From assembly GCA_014281115.1 (NCBI GenBank), contig JACONQ010000004.1:4154001-4218000 (forward strand): 64,000 bases of DNA, given 5' to 3'. The DNA comes from Laburnicola sp. R22_1 (Eukaryota; Ascomycota; Dothideomycetes; Pleosporales; Didymosphaeriaceae). The translations under genes were made by a program, and so were the position numbers. This document shows, piece after piece, positions 11,315 to 22,383 of this stretch. How positions within the stretch are numbered: the first letter of the stretch is position 1; each line of letters starts with the position of its first letter. The notes beneath the pieces were generated by a model that ran no database searches, was not told the DNA's origin, and worked only from the letters and a program-made list of their open reading frames with translations.

Positions 11315-14300
11315 TCACTCCAAAACCAGCACCTCCTCCGTCACCCGCCACGCGCCCTCAAAGTCCCCACTAAGCACATAAATCATCTGCAGCGCAAACG
11401 CCGCCTCGGCCGCAAAGTCTTCCCCATCTCCATGTCCATCTCCTTCTCCACCGTTCTTCCCACCACCCACCTCGCCACCCTTCCGCGCCGCCGCCTCCGC
11501 CCTCACCTCCGCCCCCAACTCCACACACCTCTCATAAAACCCGACCGCCAACCCCCCCACCCCCAGCGCATGCCAACACCTCCCCAGGTTAAACTCGACC
11601 TCCTGCCTCCTCAACGCAGCACTCACCTTCCCCCCCTCTTGTCCCTCTCCCTCTCCCCCACCTCTCAACCTCAACCCCCTATACCGCTCCAAAAACGCAC
11701 ACCCTTGCATAATCTGAAACTGCCTATTCTCCGAATTCCGCTTCAACGCATGCTGCAAATACGCGACCCCAATCGCAAGATTGAGCACCGCATCCTCGGG
11801 GACGACGGCCAGGGCGCGAAAAAAGTAATTCAGCGCCGCCGTATACGTCCCGCTGCACATGAGGAGGTAGCCAAAGAGGGTAAAAAGCGCCGGATCGTGG
11901 GATTGGACGTGCGGGACGAGCCCCGCGTTGAGGGCCTGCGCCGTCCACTGCGAGCCGTGGTCTGCGCCCGCGCCTTGGAAATTGTACCATGCGCGCTGCG
12001 AAGGGGCGAGCAGCGCGTAGTCGATGGTTTTGATGTACCGCAGGAGGGCTTTGCTGGCGGGGCTGGTGGCGTAGCCGACGGGGAGGGAGCACAGGCGGTT
12101 GGCGGCGCTGTAGAGGCGGAAGAGGTCGGTGCCGAAGGGGTATGTCTTTAAGAGGTAGCGGATCGCGGCGGAGACTTGGTGGGACGCGTCGACGGCGAGG
12201 CCGCATGCGAGGCGGCAGTGTTCGAGGGAGGTGCTGTACGTCTGCGATTTGGAGAAGACGTTGGCGTGCAGGGCGACGTCGAGGACGCTGAAGCAGCGGT
12301 CTTCGGCGCCGAGGCGCGCGAGGAGCAGCGCGTACCGGCAGAAGACTTCGGCCCATTTGTCGAAGTGGATGCCGTAGAAGTCGGTGGGCGTCGTGTCGGG
12401 GCGTTCTTTGAGCTCGCGGGCTTCCAGGCCGTCTTCGATGCGGTTGGCTTCGACGGCGAGGATCATCAGCGCCGACTCTTTCCAGAGGTCGCCGGAGCCC
12501 AGGCGTCTGAAGTAGCCCTGGAACGGGTGGCGACGATCCGAGTAGAAGATGTCAAACGTGGAGAACTCTTCGATGAGCTCCCTGGCGATGGACATGTACT
12601 CTGACGACGCAGCTTCGTCTTCATCATCAGCGTCGTCGCCAAGTTCATCTAAGCGGGTGAAACTAGCAACGATTGCGCGGTGCTGGGCTCGAGCAGCTGT
12701 GAGCTCTTCTGCGTGATTAGCCGCCAAGTTCTCGAGCTTGCCCCGGAAGATCTTGTGGTCGATGGCCGTAACCAGCACGTCCGTTCCTTCCAACGTCTCA
12801 TTCTGCACCGGCATAAATGTCTGCGTTTTGGCCTCGGGAGGTCGCTCTTTCGTCCGAAACAGGCCTTCTCCCGGTCGCTCCTCCAGAGGACCCAGCGATG
12901 GACGCACATCCGTGTCGTCGTTCTCAGCGTCAGAATCCACTTCGTTTCGCGTAGCCAACTTGACTTTTTTCAGGTACTTGTTGATGCGTGTTTTCCTCGC
13001 ACTGTGTTTGCCTCGAGCCTGTTTCCGCACTTTCAAAAAGTGCGCCCGGAGCTCATCGTATCTCTTGAACCCTACCTTGCGTAACCGCCAAGAACTCCGG
13101 TTCTGGAACACGATGCCCGCTCGCTGCATAGCTTCAGCCTCCATGCCCTGGTCTTCGAAGAACTTGGCCAATATCGTCAACTCCTCAAGCGATGCAGTGT
13201 CCCAGTCCGTCAAGATGGGTATGATTTTCTCCGCATCCTCGGCCTGGCCCAGGTTTTTGTAGCACGTATACATGCCAATGTATGTCTTGAGATGTAGCTC
13301 GAGGTCGTGCTTGAACAGCGGCTCGTAGAATCGCAAGGCGTCCCTGTCGTGCCCGGTAGCATGAAGCGTGTCCGCAGCCAGACGGAAAAGATCCGCATAA
13401 TCCCACAGCAAGCCTTCGGGGCTCTCATCTTCCGGATCCAACATGTTGAGATGGCGCATAGCTTCGTCAAAGTCTGCCGACTGCTGGTGTAGACGGAAAA
13501 TGCCCATCTTGATCCTCATCTCCAAAGGCAGGCTTTTGCCATAGTTATTCCGACGTTTCTTCTTTTGGTGGAGAAACTCGGGTACGGCAATGCGTCGTGG
13601 CACGTCTTCGATATCGAATTCTCGATCGTCCCCTAAATCATTCCAGTACGTTTCCGTCTGCCTCTTCTGCAGCCATCTTGAAAGCGACTTGAGCCGGCTC
13701 AGTGCACGGTCGTAGTCGCCCGCTTTGTCGAGAAGGTCGAGATATACGTTCAACAGAGACCAGTCTAGGCTGCTGTTTGCAGGATCATCGTGTCCAACGT
13801 AGTAGCTTATCGAAAAGTCGAACGACTCGATGAGCTTGGCGAGATGTATACGAGTTTGCTTCTCAGATGACGTTCCCAAGTGTGCCATTCGATTCAAAAT
13901 CTCGGCATCGTGCGGCTTGATCTTGAGCATCTTTCGGCCGAGCTTGATGCACGAAGATACCCGACCACGTTTCGCCTCCAGCTCCATTTTTCGGTTGCGA
14001 GCAACAAGGTTGTCACCATCGAGACTAATGATAGATGTTAGACACAGCACGCAAATTCTCGTCTTTCGATCCTCGGTCATCTCAGGGTACTGTTCCAGAT
14101 CAAGCGCTTCCACGCGCTCTAGAATGAGCCACCAGAGATCCGGGTCACGCTTCGTGGGTGCGCCCGCGATCAGCGCCCAGATGGACTGCAGCTCCTGGCC
14201 CATTTCTGCGTGAATCTCCGACAGCGTATTGTGAGCAGAGAAGATCTCGGGATTGAGCTTCACGGCTTGCATAGCGTAGCCTTTGGCCAACTCGTACTCT

Positions 14301-15115
14301 TGTCGCATGTAGTGTGCGTTAGAGAGACGCTGCAGCTCCTTGAATTCGGGCCCAGGGTCAGCAACAGGACGAGGCCCTTGTTTGCCCTTGGGTCTGCCTC
14401 GCGTCCCAGGCTTCCGGCCTCTTCGCGCCCCAGTCTGCAAACCCCCTCGGCCATCCGCGGGTGGTCTGCCCCGTCTACCTCCTCTTGTGCCTCTGCTCTT
14501 GGGCCGCCCTCGCTTCGGCAGAGGTTCTTCTTCGGACAGGTCCGCATCGACAATAATGTCGTCTTCGGGATCTTCTTCGACTTCATCCTCGTCCAGCGAA
14601 TAATCCTTGTCTTCTTCCCGGTCGTGCGTCCCTATGGCCTCGAGCAGGAGGCGCTCATCTTCGCTGTCTTCCTCGTCAGATGACTCGGATTCATCGTTGT
14701 AAAATGCACTATCTTGGAAAGCGGACGGGTAGCCGGGATAAGCATCGTCATTTTCATGGCCTGGAGCCGGAATAAAGCCCTCATGGACAATCTGACCGCT
14801 GCCACCAAGAAAAGCAGCATTTAATGGATCCTCAAAAGGAGAGGCCGAGAAAGCCGCTTGAGCCTGCTCGAACTCTGCGTTTGTGAGGGGACCTGTTGAT
14901 GTGTTAAAAAACGGCTCCAGAGGGATGTATTGATGCAACGAGCCGGATCCTAGATGTGGCGGCTGCGGCTGTTGCCCGACATGTTGTGGCGGATATGCTA
15001 TCGGGTGTGGTGGTGCAGGTAGGCCTGAGAAGCCGCCTGCGACAGGCAGAAATCGCCTCGGTGCACTCTGGTTCTGTGCAGGCCACTGTCCATACGGTCC
15101 GCCCCTCGGGTTCAT
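11315..15115 (-). CDS. sfc4: Transcription factor TFIIIC subunit tau131 (TPR protein, Tfc4/Sfc4)
   Basis: This subunit of the RNA polymerase III factor TFIIIC bridges promoter-bound TFIIIC to TFIIIB on tRNA genes. It is a single ORF of 1266 residues from the ATG at 15115. The N-terminal 200 residues are low-complexity and acidic. A basic AT-hook-like block follows (KRGRPKSRGTRGGRRGRPP). Tetratricopeptide repeats then begin near residue 245 (FKELQRLSNAHYMRQEYELA, AVKLNPEIFSAHNTLSEIHA) and continue in two arrays to the C-terminus (LFGYLLMCSGTYTAALNYFF). The last 450 or so coding bases are G-rich, while the preceding 600 are C-rich. I see no intron. Confidence 0.93.
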   Translation of the reverse strand: MNPRGGPYGQWPAQNQSAPRRFLPVAGGFSGLPAPPHPIAYPPQHVGQQPQPPHLGSGSLHQYIPLEPFFNTSTGPLTNAEFEQAQAAFSASPFEDPLNAAFLGGSGQIVHEGFIPAPGHENDDAYPGYPSAFQDSAFYNDESESSDEEDSEDERLLLEAIGTHDREEDKDYSLDEDEVEEDPEDDIIVDADLSEEEPLPKRGRPKSRGTRGGRRGRPPADGRGGLQTGARRGRKPGTRGRPKGKQGPRPVADPGPEFKELQRLSNAHYMRQEYELAKGYAMQAVKLNPEIFSAHNTLSEIHAEMGQELQSIWALIAGAPTKRDPDLWWLILERVEALDLEQYPEMTEDRKTRICVLCLTSIISLDGDNLVARNRKMELEAKRGRVSSCIKLGRKMLKIKPHDAEILNRMAHLGTSSEKQTRIHLAKLIESFDFSISYYVGHDDPANSSLDWSLLNVYLDLLDKAGDYDRALSRLKSLSRWLQKRQTETYWNDLGDDREFDIEDVPRRIAVPEFLHQKKKRRNNYGKSLPLEMRIKMGIFRLHQQSADFDEAMRHLNMLDPEDESPEGLLWDYADLFRLAADTLHATGHDRDALRFYEPLFKHDLELHLKTYIGMYTCYKNLGQAEDAEKIIPILTDWDTASLEELTILAKFFEDQGMEAEAMQRAGIVFQNRSSWRLRKVGFKRYDELRAHFLKVRKQARGKHSARKTRINKYLKKVKLATRNEVDSDAENDDTDVRPSLGPLEERPGEGLFRTKERPPEAKTQTFMPVQNETLEGTDVLVTAIDHKIFRGKLENLAANHAEELTAARAQHRAIVASFTRLDELGDDADDEDEAASSEYMSIARELIEEFSTFDIFYSDRRHPFQGYFRRLGSGDLWKESALMILAVEANRIEDGLEARELKERPDTTPTDFYGIHFDKWAEVFCRYALLLARLGAEDRCFSVLDVALHANVFSKSQTYSTSLEHCRLACGLAVDASHQVSAAIRYLLKTYPFGTDLFRLYSAANRLCSLPVGYATSPASKALLRYIKTIDYALLAPSQRAWYNFQGAGADHGSQWTAQALNAGLVPHVQSHDPALFTLFGYLLMCSGTYTAALNYFFRALAVVPEDAVLNLAIGVAYLQHALKRNSENRQFQIMQGCAFLERYRGLRLRGGGEGEGQEGGKVSAALRRQEVEFNLGRCWHALGVGGLAVGFYERCVELGAEVRAEAAARKGGEVGGGKNGGEGDGHGDGEDFAAEAAFALQMIYVLSGDFEGAWRVTEEVLVLE

Positions 15116-16212
15116 TTGCTCTTATCGATCACTTTGCGCGCACTTGAAGTGTGGTTGTTTGCTGCGATCATGGTGCGATTTCAGCGGTGGTGGAACTTAT
15201 CGTAGAGGTGAGGTGCGAGGCAGGCTTGGCGCGCAGGGAACGTCGAGTCCATGGGTGAAACCAAAGCACGTGAAATACAAAAATTTCTAAACACGAGCAA
15301 CCTATACATGCACACACACGTCACGCAGCAGAGCCTCATCTCGGACCCATTCTTTCCTTCAAAATCCCAACAAGCAGTCCCTCTAGTCCGGTTGCAACTC
15401 CCCGTGCAAGCGAACCTTGAATATTTCGGTTTCCAACACTACACTTGCAAAGTAGACATGGTCCTCATATGCTATCCACCCATCTCTACTAAACCCAAAC
15501 TCCTCGTTTCACCCTCTACATCCCAATTCCACTTTCAAGCCCCAGACAATGCACCTCCCACACACCCTCCTCCTCCTCACCGCATACACCCTCTCCACCC
15601 TCTCTCTCCCCGTCCCGCGCACACCAGCCCACCAGCTCCCCCTCCTCGCAAATACCCCCGACCCACCTCCCACCACACCAGAACCGTCCTACTAACCCTC
15701 CGCCTCCAACCCAGCCATCAAGAAATCCTCACCGAAATACCCTTACAACACCGCATGCTCCCTAGTACGTACTTGCTTCCCCGTCCGTCTAGTCCACCAA
15801 GTTAATCATAAACCCAAACGCCGAATACCCACGCCAAGTGCGCAGCGCAAAAATTATAGCGCTCGTGAACGAGCAGCATCACGCTGCTCCACTGGTCGAT
15901 CTCGCGTATGTCAGGTGCAGGTGACATCTCAACCGGGGAACGGGACAGAGCCATGGTTCTCAATAGACGATCATCTAGTAGATTTCACGCAGGCTTCGTC
16001 GCCGTGGTTTCTCCGCGGGGGCGACGTAGAGAGCTACGAATGTACATGATGCGCGCTGGATACATAAGGAAAGAAACGCGGTAATAGTAATACAAAGCTG
16101 GCTGGCGCTTAAACGAGCCGCCGTCCCGGTGCGCCTTTCGGTTTCCTTCCCCAAATGCTTATGCTTGATTCCCTGAACAAACGCCTTTGCAATGCATATC
16201 TAGTCATCAATA
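15116..16212. other. TFC4 upstream region and SYS1 downstream region
   Basis: This 1.1-kb stretch contains the TFC4 promoter on its left. The middle part (15500-15780) is very C-rich with a possible small secreted-peptide ORF. The rest is unassigned. Confidence 0.5.
15549..15695 (+). CDS. Possible small secreted peptide (doubtful)
   Basis: An ATG at 15549 opens 48 codons. The start is hydrophobic and signal-like (MHLPHTLLLLTAYTLSTLSL), followed by a Pro/Thr-rich tail ending at a TAA at 15693-15695. The stop is embedded in TACTAAC, followed by a CAACCCAG acceptor-like site. A real gene here may therefore splice across the stop into downstream sequence with coding character (KKSSPKYPYNTACSL), but I find no good donor. 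It could equally be chance in a C-rich stretch. Confidence 0.2.
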   Translation: MHLPHTLLLLTAYTLSTLSLPVPRTPAHQLPLLANTPDPPPTTPEPSY

Positions 16213-16877
16213 TCACACGTTGTCGCCCGAGTTATTCATGCCCACCATCTCGTATTCCCCAGCGCCGTCTCGGCAGCGGCCTCTCCCCCTTCCTCTACTT
16301 TCGCCGGCGTCCTCGTCGACCGCGCTGGTCGTCTGCCGGGCAGTAGTGCCCTTGGAGCCAAAACTGATGGGGCGGAGTTCGCGCCATTGGCAGGCCCATA
16401 TGCCGAGAGATGTCATGAGCGTCGCGCTGCAGGCCTGCAGGGCCCACCAGAAGAGGTTCGTCGGCACGGCGTGCGAGTAGAGCGAGGTGGCGATGAGATG
16501 AATGAAGTGGATCGTGAGCGCGAAGTCGAGCACGAGTTTGGAGCGCGCGATGAGCAGGAGGATAAATACGACACTGGGTGGCAAGTTAGCACACGCTCAA
16601 GCTCATAACCGGCACGGAGGCAGGCCTACCAGGTAAGGCTGTTCAACACCCAGACGAGGCCCAGCGTCCAGCCGACGGTCGTGTCGCCGCGCAGGCTGCG
16701 CCAGCTGAGCAGCAAGTCCGGACTTATCTCCTTGCCGGCCACCAGGGCGGTGAAGACGATGAGGATGGCGGCGCAGGCGTAGTAGGCGAGCTGCAGCAGC
16801 ACAATCTGCGCGAGGATGCGCGTGGGCGAGAGGTCGACGAGCGCGCCGGGGCGGGGCGGACGGCGTCGGCGCGGCAT
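16213..16877 (-). CDS. sys1: Golgi membrane trafficking protein Sys1
   Basis: Sys1 is a small four-helix Golgi membrane protein that recruits the Arf-like GTPase Arl3/ARFRP1 to the trans-Golgi. Exons are 16877-16630 and 16573-16213, joined by a 56-bp intron (GTAGGC...CCCAG), giving 202 residues. The family start is visible (LVDLSPTRILAQIVLLQLAYY), followed by further hydrophobic helices (TTVGWTLGLVWVLNSLTC, FILLLIARSKLVLDFALTIH, FWWALQACSATLMTSLGIWA). The last 50 residues form a polar tail. It starts 251 bp from the divergent COA6 gene. Confidence 0.93.
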
Positions 16878-17128
16878 CGTAATGGCACGGAGCCGGGGCA
16901 GTCGAGGCTATCGTGGGCCGAGCATGTGTGCGTGCGGGATGCGTGCGGAGTGAGAGTCAAAGTGAAAGGGAGTCTTGCGGCTTACCTATGCCTATGCTGC
17001 GCTGACCTGGCCCTTGGAGCGGAAGCTTGGCGAGCGGCGATTGGCCTACCCACATCACCGCCGCCGCCATCCATGTACCTCTTCTCCAACTAACGTATTA
17101 CAACTCCTCCAACTACACAACTCACACC

Positions 17129-17550
17129 ATGGGCTGGTTCTCCTCCTCAGCCGACCCCGGCCCCAAAAAAACCTCGGGCGGCGCCTTCGAAGCCCCCACC
17201 CGCACCACGCGCGCAAAATGCTACGAAGCCCGCGACGCCTTCTTCGAATGCCTCGACCGCAACAACATCCTCGACAGCATCAACTCCAAGAAAGGCCGCG
17301 ACGCTGCCGCCAAAGCCTGCGGGCCCTCTGACCAAGAATTCGAAAAGAATTGCGCCCATAGCTGGGTATGCAATCACCTTTCCTTCTTCATACAGAATGC
17401 GTCGGCTGATGTCTTTTTTTTTCCCCGCAGGTCGAATATTTCAAGAAGCAGCGCGTGGTGAATTACCAGAAGGAACAGACTATCAAGAAGATTGAGGCCG
17501 AGGGTGGGGAGATTGTGGCGCCGCAGTTGCCGGTGGGGAATAATCGATGA
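17129..17550 (+). CDS. coa6: Cytochrome c oxidase assembly factor 6 (Coa6)
   Basis: This mitochondrial intermembrane-space protein is needed for copper delivery to Cox2. Exons are 17129-17365 and 17431-17550, with an intron ending in CCCCGCAG, giving 119 residues. The twin-cysteine signature is clear: a CX9C pair (CYEARDAFFEC) and a CX10C pair (CGPSDQEFEKNC), as known for Coa6 and the Cox6b fold. The N-terminus is short and polar with no cleavable presequence, which fits import by the Mia40 pathway. The last residues are Lys/Glu-rich. Confidence 0.93.
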
Positions 17551-19610
17551 GGTGGTGAGGGAGTGCATGCGTGGGTGCGTGGGAGGATTGTATCATATGT
17601 ATATGTATACTACGTCAGCAGTCGCTGTGCCCTGCCTGGATAAAGGGCAGGTGTAATTGTAACGCCGTTTTACGACTACTGTGGATGCGAGTGCGCTACT
17701 ACATATAGGTGCCGTGACGATAGTCGTCGCTTCGTCTGGATACAGTGGCATGCCAAAGGGGGCAGAGGCCATGTGCTTTGTTAAGATTGTTTTTAGTAGT
17801 GTAAATTCAGGGCGTGCAAACGTGAGGAGACACTGGTGCCGTCCACATATTACGCATATGATACCCTTTTTTACACCCATGAAGGCGGTCCCAGTCTGTT
17901 TTAGAGGCAGGAAGTCGGTGCGCGGCATGTACGCGGAAGAGACGTCGCAGCGAACGAAGAGTCTATACAACCGCTCACTATGCTACGAGAGCCCACAAAG
18001 GAGACAGCATGCAACTGGCTCATCTGGTTTTTAGTAGCTATGTCTGACAACTAATCGGAGTGAGTAAGTAAGTGACGTCCAGACTCTCGATACCAGCCAA
18101 CTTATGTAGTCCAGCACATGATAAACTCTAAACCAAGGTTCTAGGCTGTATAAACAACGTGCTGTATAGCCATAATCAACTCATCGAATGACATTTTTTC
18201 GACATTCGTTTTTGTAACATTCAACCTCGAACATTGATTTTCAAACATTCGACCTCGAATATTTAACTGCGAAAATAAATCAACCTCGAACAATATGTTC
18301 CAAACATCAACCCTCCAAAAAGAAAAGAAAAGAAAAGAAACCCCACATGAAACGCTGCAAATTCATCTTTTTTCCCCTCATTACCATCATTATTGTTCTT
18401 ATTATTCCCAACTACAGCAACCCACGCTCCATTGAGGTTGTCATCGTCATTTTTTATAACACCCCGCCCATCTGCATTGTGCCCTTTTTTAAGTCTGCCT
18501 AGGGCAAGGGTGCGGAGAGGGATACATGGTACTCCTCCGCTCCGAATCTTTTTCTGTTGCGGGGAAGAGGGTGTTAGAAACGAGGCGTACAGGCTACCAC
18601 GACATAGTTTGTGGAGCCTATTCTTTTTTAAATTAGACGAGGACGGCGTGGACAGCAGACATATTGTCTTGGAGAATGTTTTTTTTAATTCCCTTTCGAG
18701 GGAAGGAAGGAATGGTAGTACGAGCGTCCATGGTTGTGGTATCTTTTTATGCTGCTTTTTGAGGGAAGACAAGCTATCAGCGCGAGCGCCGTGCAGGTTT
18801 GCATCGAATTTTTTTTATATATAAGTAGTCTGAGCGTTGTGTTATGTTTTTCATCTGGGTTGAAATAAGGACACCGGATGCAGCATAAAAGCGTGCTGCA
18901 GGCTTTTAGGAGATTAGGACCGAGCGGCATGGCACATGCTTGCCCAGGGGATATGTTTTTTAGAATGACTAACTAGCAAAGGCAGCGTGCCATCGTGGTA
19001 CATCGTTTTAGTGGAACAGCGCAGAGCGCCATTATACAGTCGTACAGCTCTCTTTTTTTAAAATAAAATAAAAACTAAGACTAGCGAAGGCGGACATTTT
19101 TCTGGCCTTGGCCATTTTGAGATCACCAGCAGAGAGCAACATGAATCTGCCCTATCGTGAAATTTTGAAAGACCAGCAAGCCGAGGCAGCATGAACCTTT
19201 TTGGTCGTCGTTTTGAGAAGTCAAAAATGGCGCAGAGCGCACATACTTGGTACGGGTGCGTGTTTTAGTACGACTGAGCTGGTTGGAACCGGTGCTCATG
19301 CTGCTTCTTCTCAGAGCCTTTTTAAGAAGAAGTGAAACACTGCGTGTGTGTGGAGGAGAAGGACATATATGGTGGGAGAAGGGTGTTATACACACAGATG
19401 TCATCTCAAGTCGGTCCTGTAAGCGGGTGGATAGTTCCATGCTGTACATCAAACACATCAAACCAAGGGACAAAAATATATGAATAATATCAAAAACTTT
19501 CTGCCCCCTCCTCCCTTCAACCTCATAAACTTTACCATTTACAAAAATTCCCATGTCCCGGTCTCACCACCCCTTCACCCGACGAACCCGCCACTCCCTC
19601 ACCCAACCCA
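17551..19610. other. Gene-poor 2-kb spacer, COA6 / MFS transporter
   Basis: This region is AT-rich with many T and A runs, and ORFs crossing it lack family motifs or ATG starts. It has a short tract of related motifs at 18185-18310. I see no RNA gene I can support; part must be 3' UTR of both convergent genes. Confidence 0.6.
18205..18310. repeat. Short degenerate repeat tract (TCRACCTCGAAY)
   Basis: The motif TCAACCTCGAAC, or its variant TCGACCTCGAAT, occurs three times within about 90 bp in an AT-rich context, usually preceded by AACAT. This is too short to call a transposon remnant. Confidence 0.5.
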
Positions 19611-21597
19611 TCACACCTTCCTCTCCCTAACCACATCCTCATGCGCAACAACCACCTTCTCCACCGCCTCCGTCTGCCTAATATTCTTCTCCTCGCCCTC
19701 AAACACTGCCATATCATTAGCCCACGCTCATCACCCAAACGTCCCACCAGCCCGCCCCCCCACCTCCCAAGGCAAACCAACCAGCAGGCAGAAAAAAAAA
19801 GAACGAAGACTTACAAAACGCCAACTCCTCCAACGTGCGATTCGCCGTCTCGGGAAACAAAAACCACACAAACACAACCTCATACGTCAACCACGCCACA
19901 TAGACAATCAGCCACTTCCACGAGATATTGCTCAGCCCAATGGGATTCACAAACGTGGTGAAGAAGCCGGCTAGGCGGCCGAAGAGCTGGAAGATGGCGA
20001 TGCCCCGCGAGCGCTCCATGTAGGGCCATACTTCGACCATGTACGCTGTGCGACGCGTGTTGTGTTAGCCGGCTGATGGATCGACACGTCCAAGAAAGAA
20101 GCCGTGCAAAGGAAGGGCGAACGTACTATACGTCAACGCATTAAACCCAATATTATACGCAGGCTGGTACGCAAAGATGAAAAACGCGCTCGCCGCGCTG
20201 GCCGCCCCGTTGTGGCCGCCGGAATTCTCCGCCGCAGTCGCGTACTTGAAGGCAATCGTCCACCCCGTGTACACCACCAGCAACGAAAGCGTGCAAATCA
20301 TGTACAGCGTGCGGCGCTTGAAGCGCGTCACGATCAGCGCGACGATGCCGCCCGTCACCAGGCTCCACGCTGCGTACCCCACGTTGAGCTTCTGCTTCGT
20401 GATGGCGTCTTTGATGCCGATCATTTTCATGAGGTCGCCGAAGAAGTAGCTAGACGTGTGTGTGTGTGTGAGAGAGAGATGAATGTTTACTTTGTTTGCT
20501 GGATAGGGGAAGGGAATGACTTACGAAATAAGCGTATTCCCAGACCACTGCGTGAACAGCCCCAAATTCGCAGTAATCAACGTCCGCCGCCGCATCCCAC
20601 TCGTAGCCACCAAATCCATCCATCCTCGATTCTTCGCCTCGCTCTCCAGCTCAATCGTCGTTCTGATCTGCGCAATCTCGCCCTTCACAAACTCGCTCTC
20701 CGGATTCCCCTCAGCGTGGTACTTGACCAAGATCGCCTCCGCCTCCTCGATGCGATCGTGGCTGATGAGCCACCGCGGGCTCTCGGGGAGGAAGAGCACG
20801 AAAATGCATTGGATGAGGGAGGGCGCGAGTTGCAGTAGCGAGGGCACGCGCCAGGCCCAGTCGTTGGCGATGCTGTTGGTCCCGAAGACGATGCCGGCGG
20901 CGATGACTTGCCCGACGAAGTATGACACGTTGAAGAGCGAGGTGAGGATTGGGCGTTCTTTGGGGTAGCCGAGTTCGCCGATGAGGGAGGAGCCGGCGAC
21001 GATGCAGGCGGGGATGCCGAAGCCGAGGATCAGGCGGGCGAAGATGTACATGGTTACTTTTTGGAGGGGGGAGTATGTTAGTCGCAAGGTGGATATAGAG
21101 AGAGAACGAGAAGACGCGTGGACGTACCGTTCGTTGAAAATCCCTGGATGAGCGCCCCAATGATCATGATGATCGAACCTACCATGATTGAACCTCGACG
21201 CCCAACCCATTTGTCCACCACGGGGATAAAAGGCAACGAAATGATAGCCCCGAGAGAGTACGCAGCAGCAATGATACCCTTGAGCGAGCCCTGAGGATTG
21301 TTGAAATCTAAACAGGTCAGATTAATCCAGCTAGGAGTATAATCCAAGAGCGAATCCAGAGGGCGCTCTCTTACAAGTGATCCATGACGGAACGATTTGA
21401 AGTGCATTGATAAGCTGCGAATCAAATCCAGACGTGATCTCGATCCCAATGGCAGCCGGCACTAGCATCAGATACAAGTTCCTCAAGTGCGGCTTGCGAG
21501 CCCACGAGACGGTGTCTTCTGCAACGAGGCGGGTGAGCACCGGATCCGCCGTGTGGCCCTTGGCCTTTCCATGCTTGACCTGATCGAGGATACCCAT
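19611..21597 (-). CDS. MFS sugar transporter (sugar porter family)
   Basis: This is a plasma-membrane hexose or disaccharide proton symporter of the major facilitator superfamily. Six exons join in frame: 21597-21375, 21307-21128, 21056-20525, 20449-20127, 20045-19815, 19705-19611 (527 residues). Family motifs are present: the loop 2-3 motif DKWVGRRGS, PESPRWLISHDR before the central loop, YMVEVWPYMERSRG, and FLFPETANRTLEELAF at the end of helix 12. The N-terminus MGILDQVKHGKAKGH is cytosolic. The pattern resembles lactose- or hexose-permease-type fungal porters, but the substrate cannot be read from sequence. No pathway neighbours are present. Confidence 0.93.
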
Positions 21598-22383
21598 ATC
21601 GGAGTCGTTCTCTAAAGCGGACAAAGAAACGAAGGAGTTTCGATACAGAGTGCGCCCAAGGCGCCTGCTTTCCCTTATATACCTCCCCACTTTGTCATGT
21701 TATGCATGCAGCAAGTAAGACAGGCCTCCATCGTGGCTACGGGTTGATCCTTTGAGACCTACACCTCCCATACAGAACCACTTCCTACAAAGTGCATTGC
21801 AAGCGTTCTAGATTGCGCGTTAGTGATGCGCCATTTTCATCCAATAGCACCTATCACGGACCGCCGCACCGCACCCATGTCACCATATATCCCGGCCCGT
21901 CGCGTCAAAGGAGCCTCCATTATTAGTCGAATGCTTATTGCAGCCGCATCAAGGCTTCCCAACGCCATCAAAGCTTGTCTACACTTGTCCTTTCTTGGAA
22001 GAGCCCCGTATTTCCGTGTTTACAGGTGGACGCATCCCAACGGATCGTTCCCGAAGCCACCATTTATCCGGATCTGCGATCGTGATTTTCCGTCGCGCAT
22101 ACTATTGGGCGCACGAACCGCTCCGCATGTGCCAGTATTATTGCCAAGAGAGGCATACAAACCGCTGCAAAAGGGTCGGGATAATCAAGAGACTTTACGT
22201 GAGACGATTGTCACCCCACGAAATTGCGGGCTGGGATAGAAGGTGGGGTCCTGCTGCTAAATCGATAGGTAGCAAGTTTCCACGGAAGGACAAATCGCAT
22301 CTTCATGGCGACGATGATAAATTCTTGGACGTGACAATATAATGGAGTAGATATTCGTCCACCTTTCGCTGGCTCTTTTCTAA
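21598..22383. other. Upstream region of the MFS transporter
   Basis: This 786-bp stretch lies between the MFS start and the GPI1 stop, both on the minus strand. It should hold the transporter promoter and the GPI1 3' UTR. The ORFs crossing it have no recognisable domain. Confidence 0.6.

Noticed and set aside
18263..18772. 169-codon minus-strand ORF in the COA6 / MFS spacer
   Set aside because: It opens without an ATG, is Lys/Ser/Phe-rich from A and T runs, and shows no domain.
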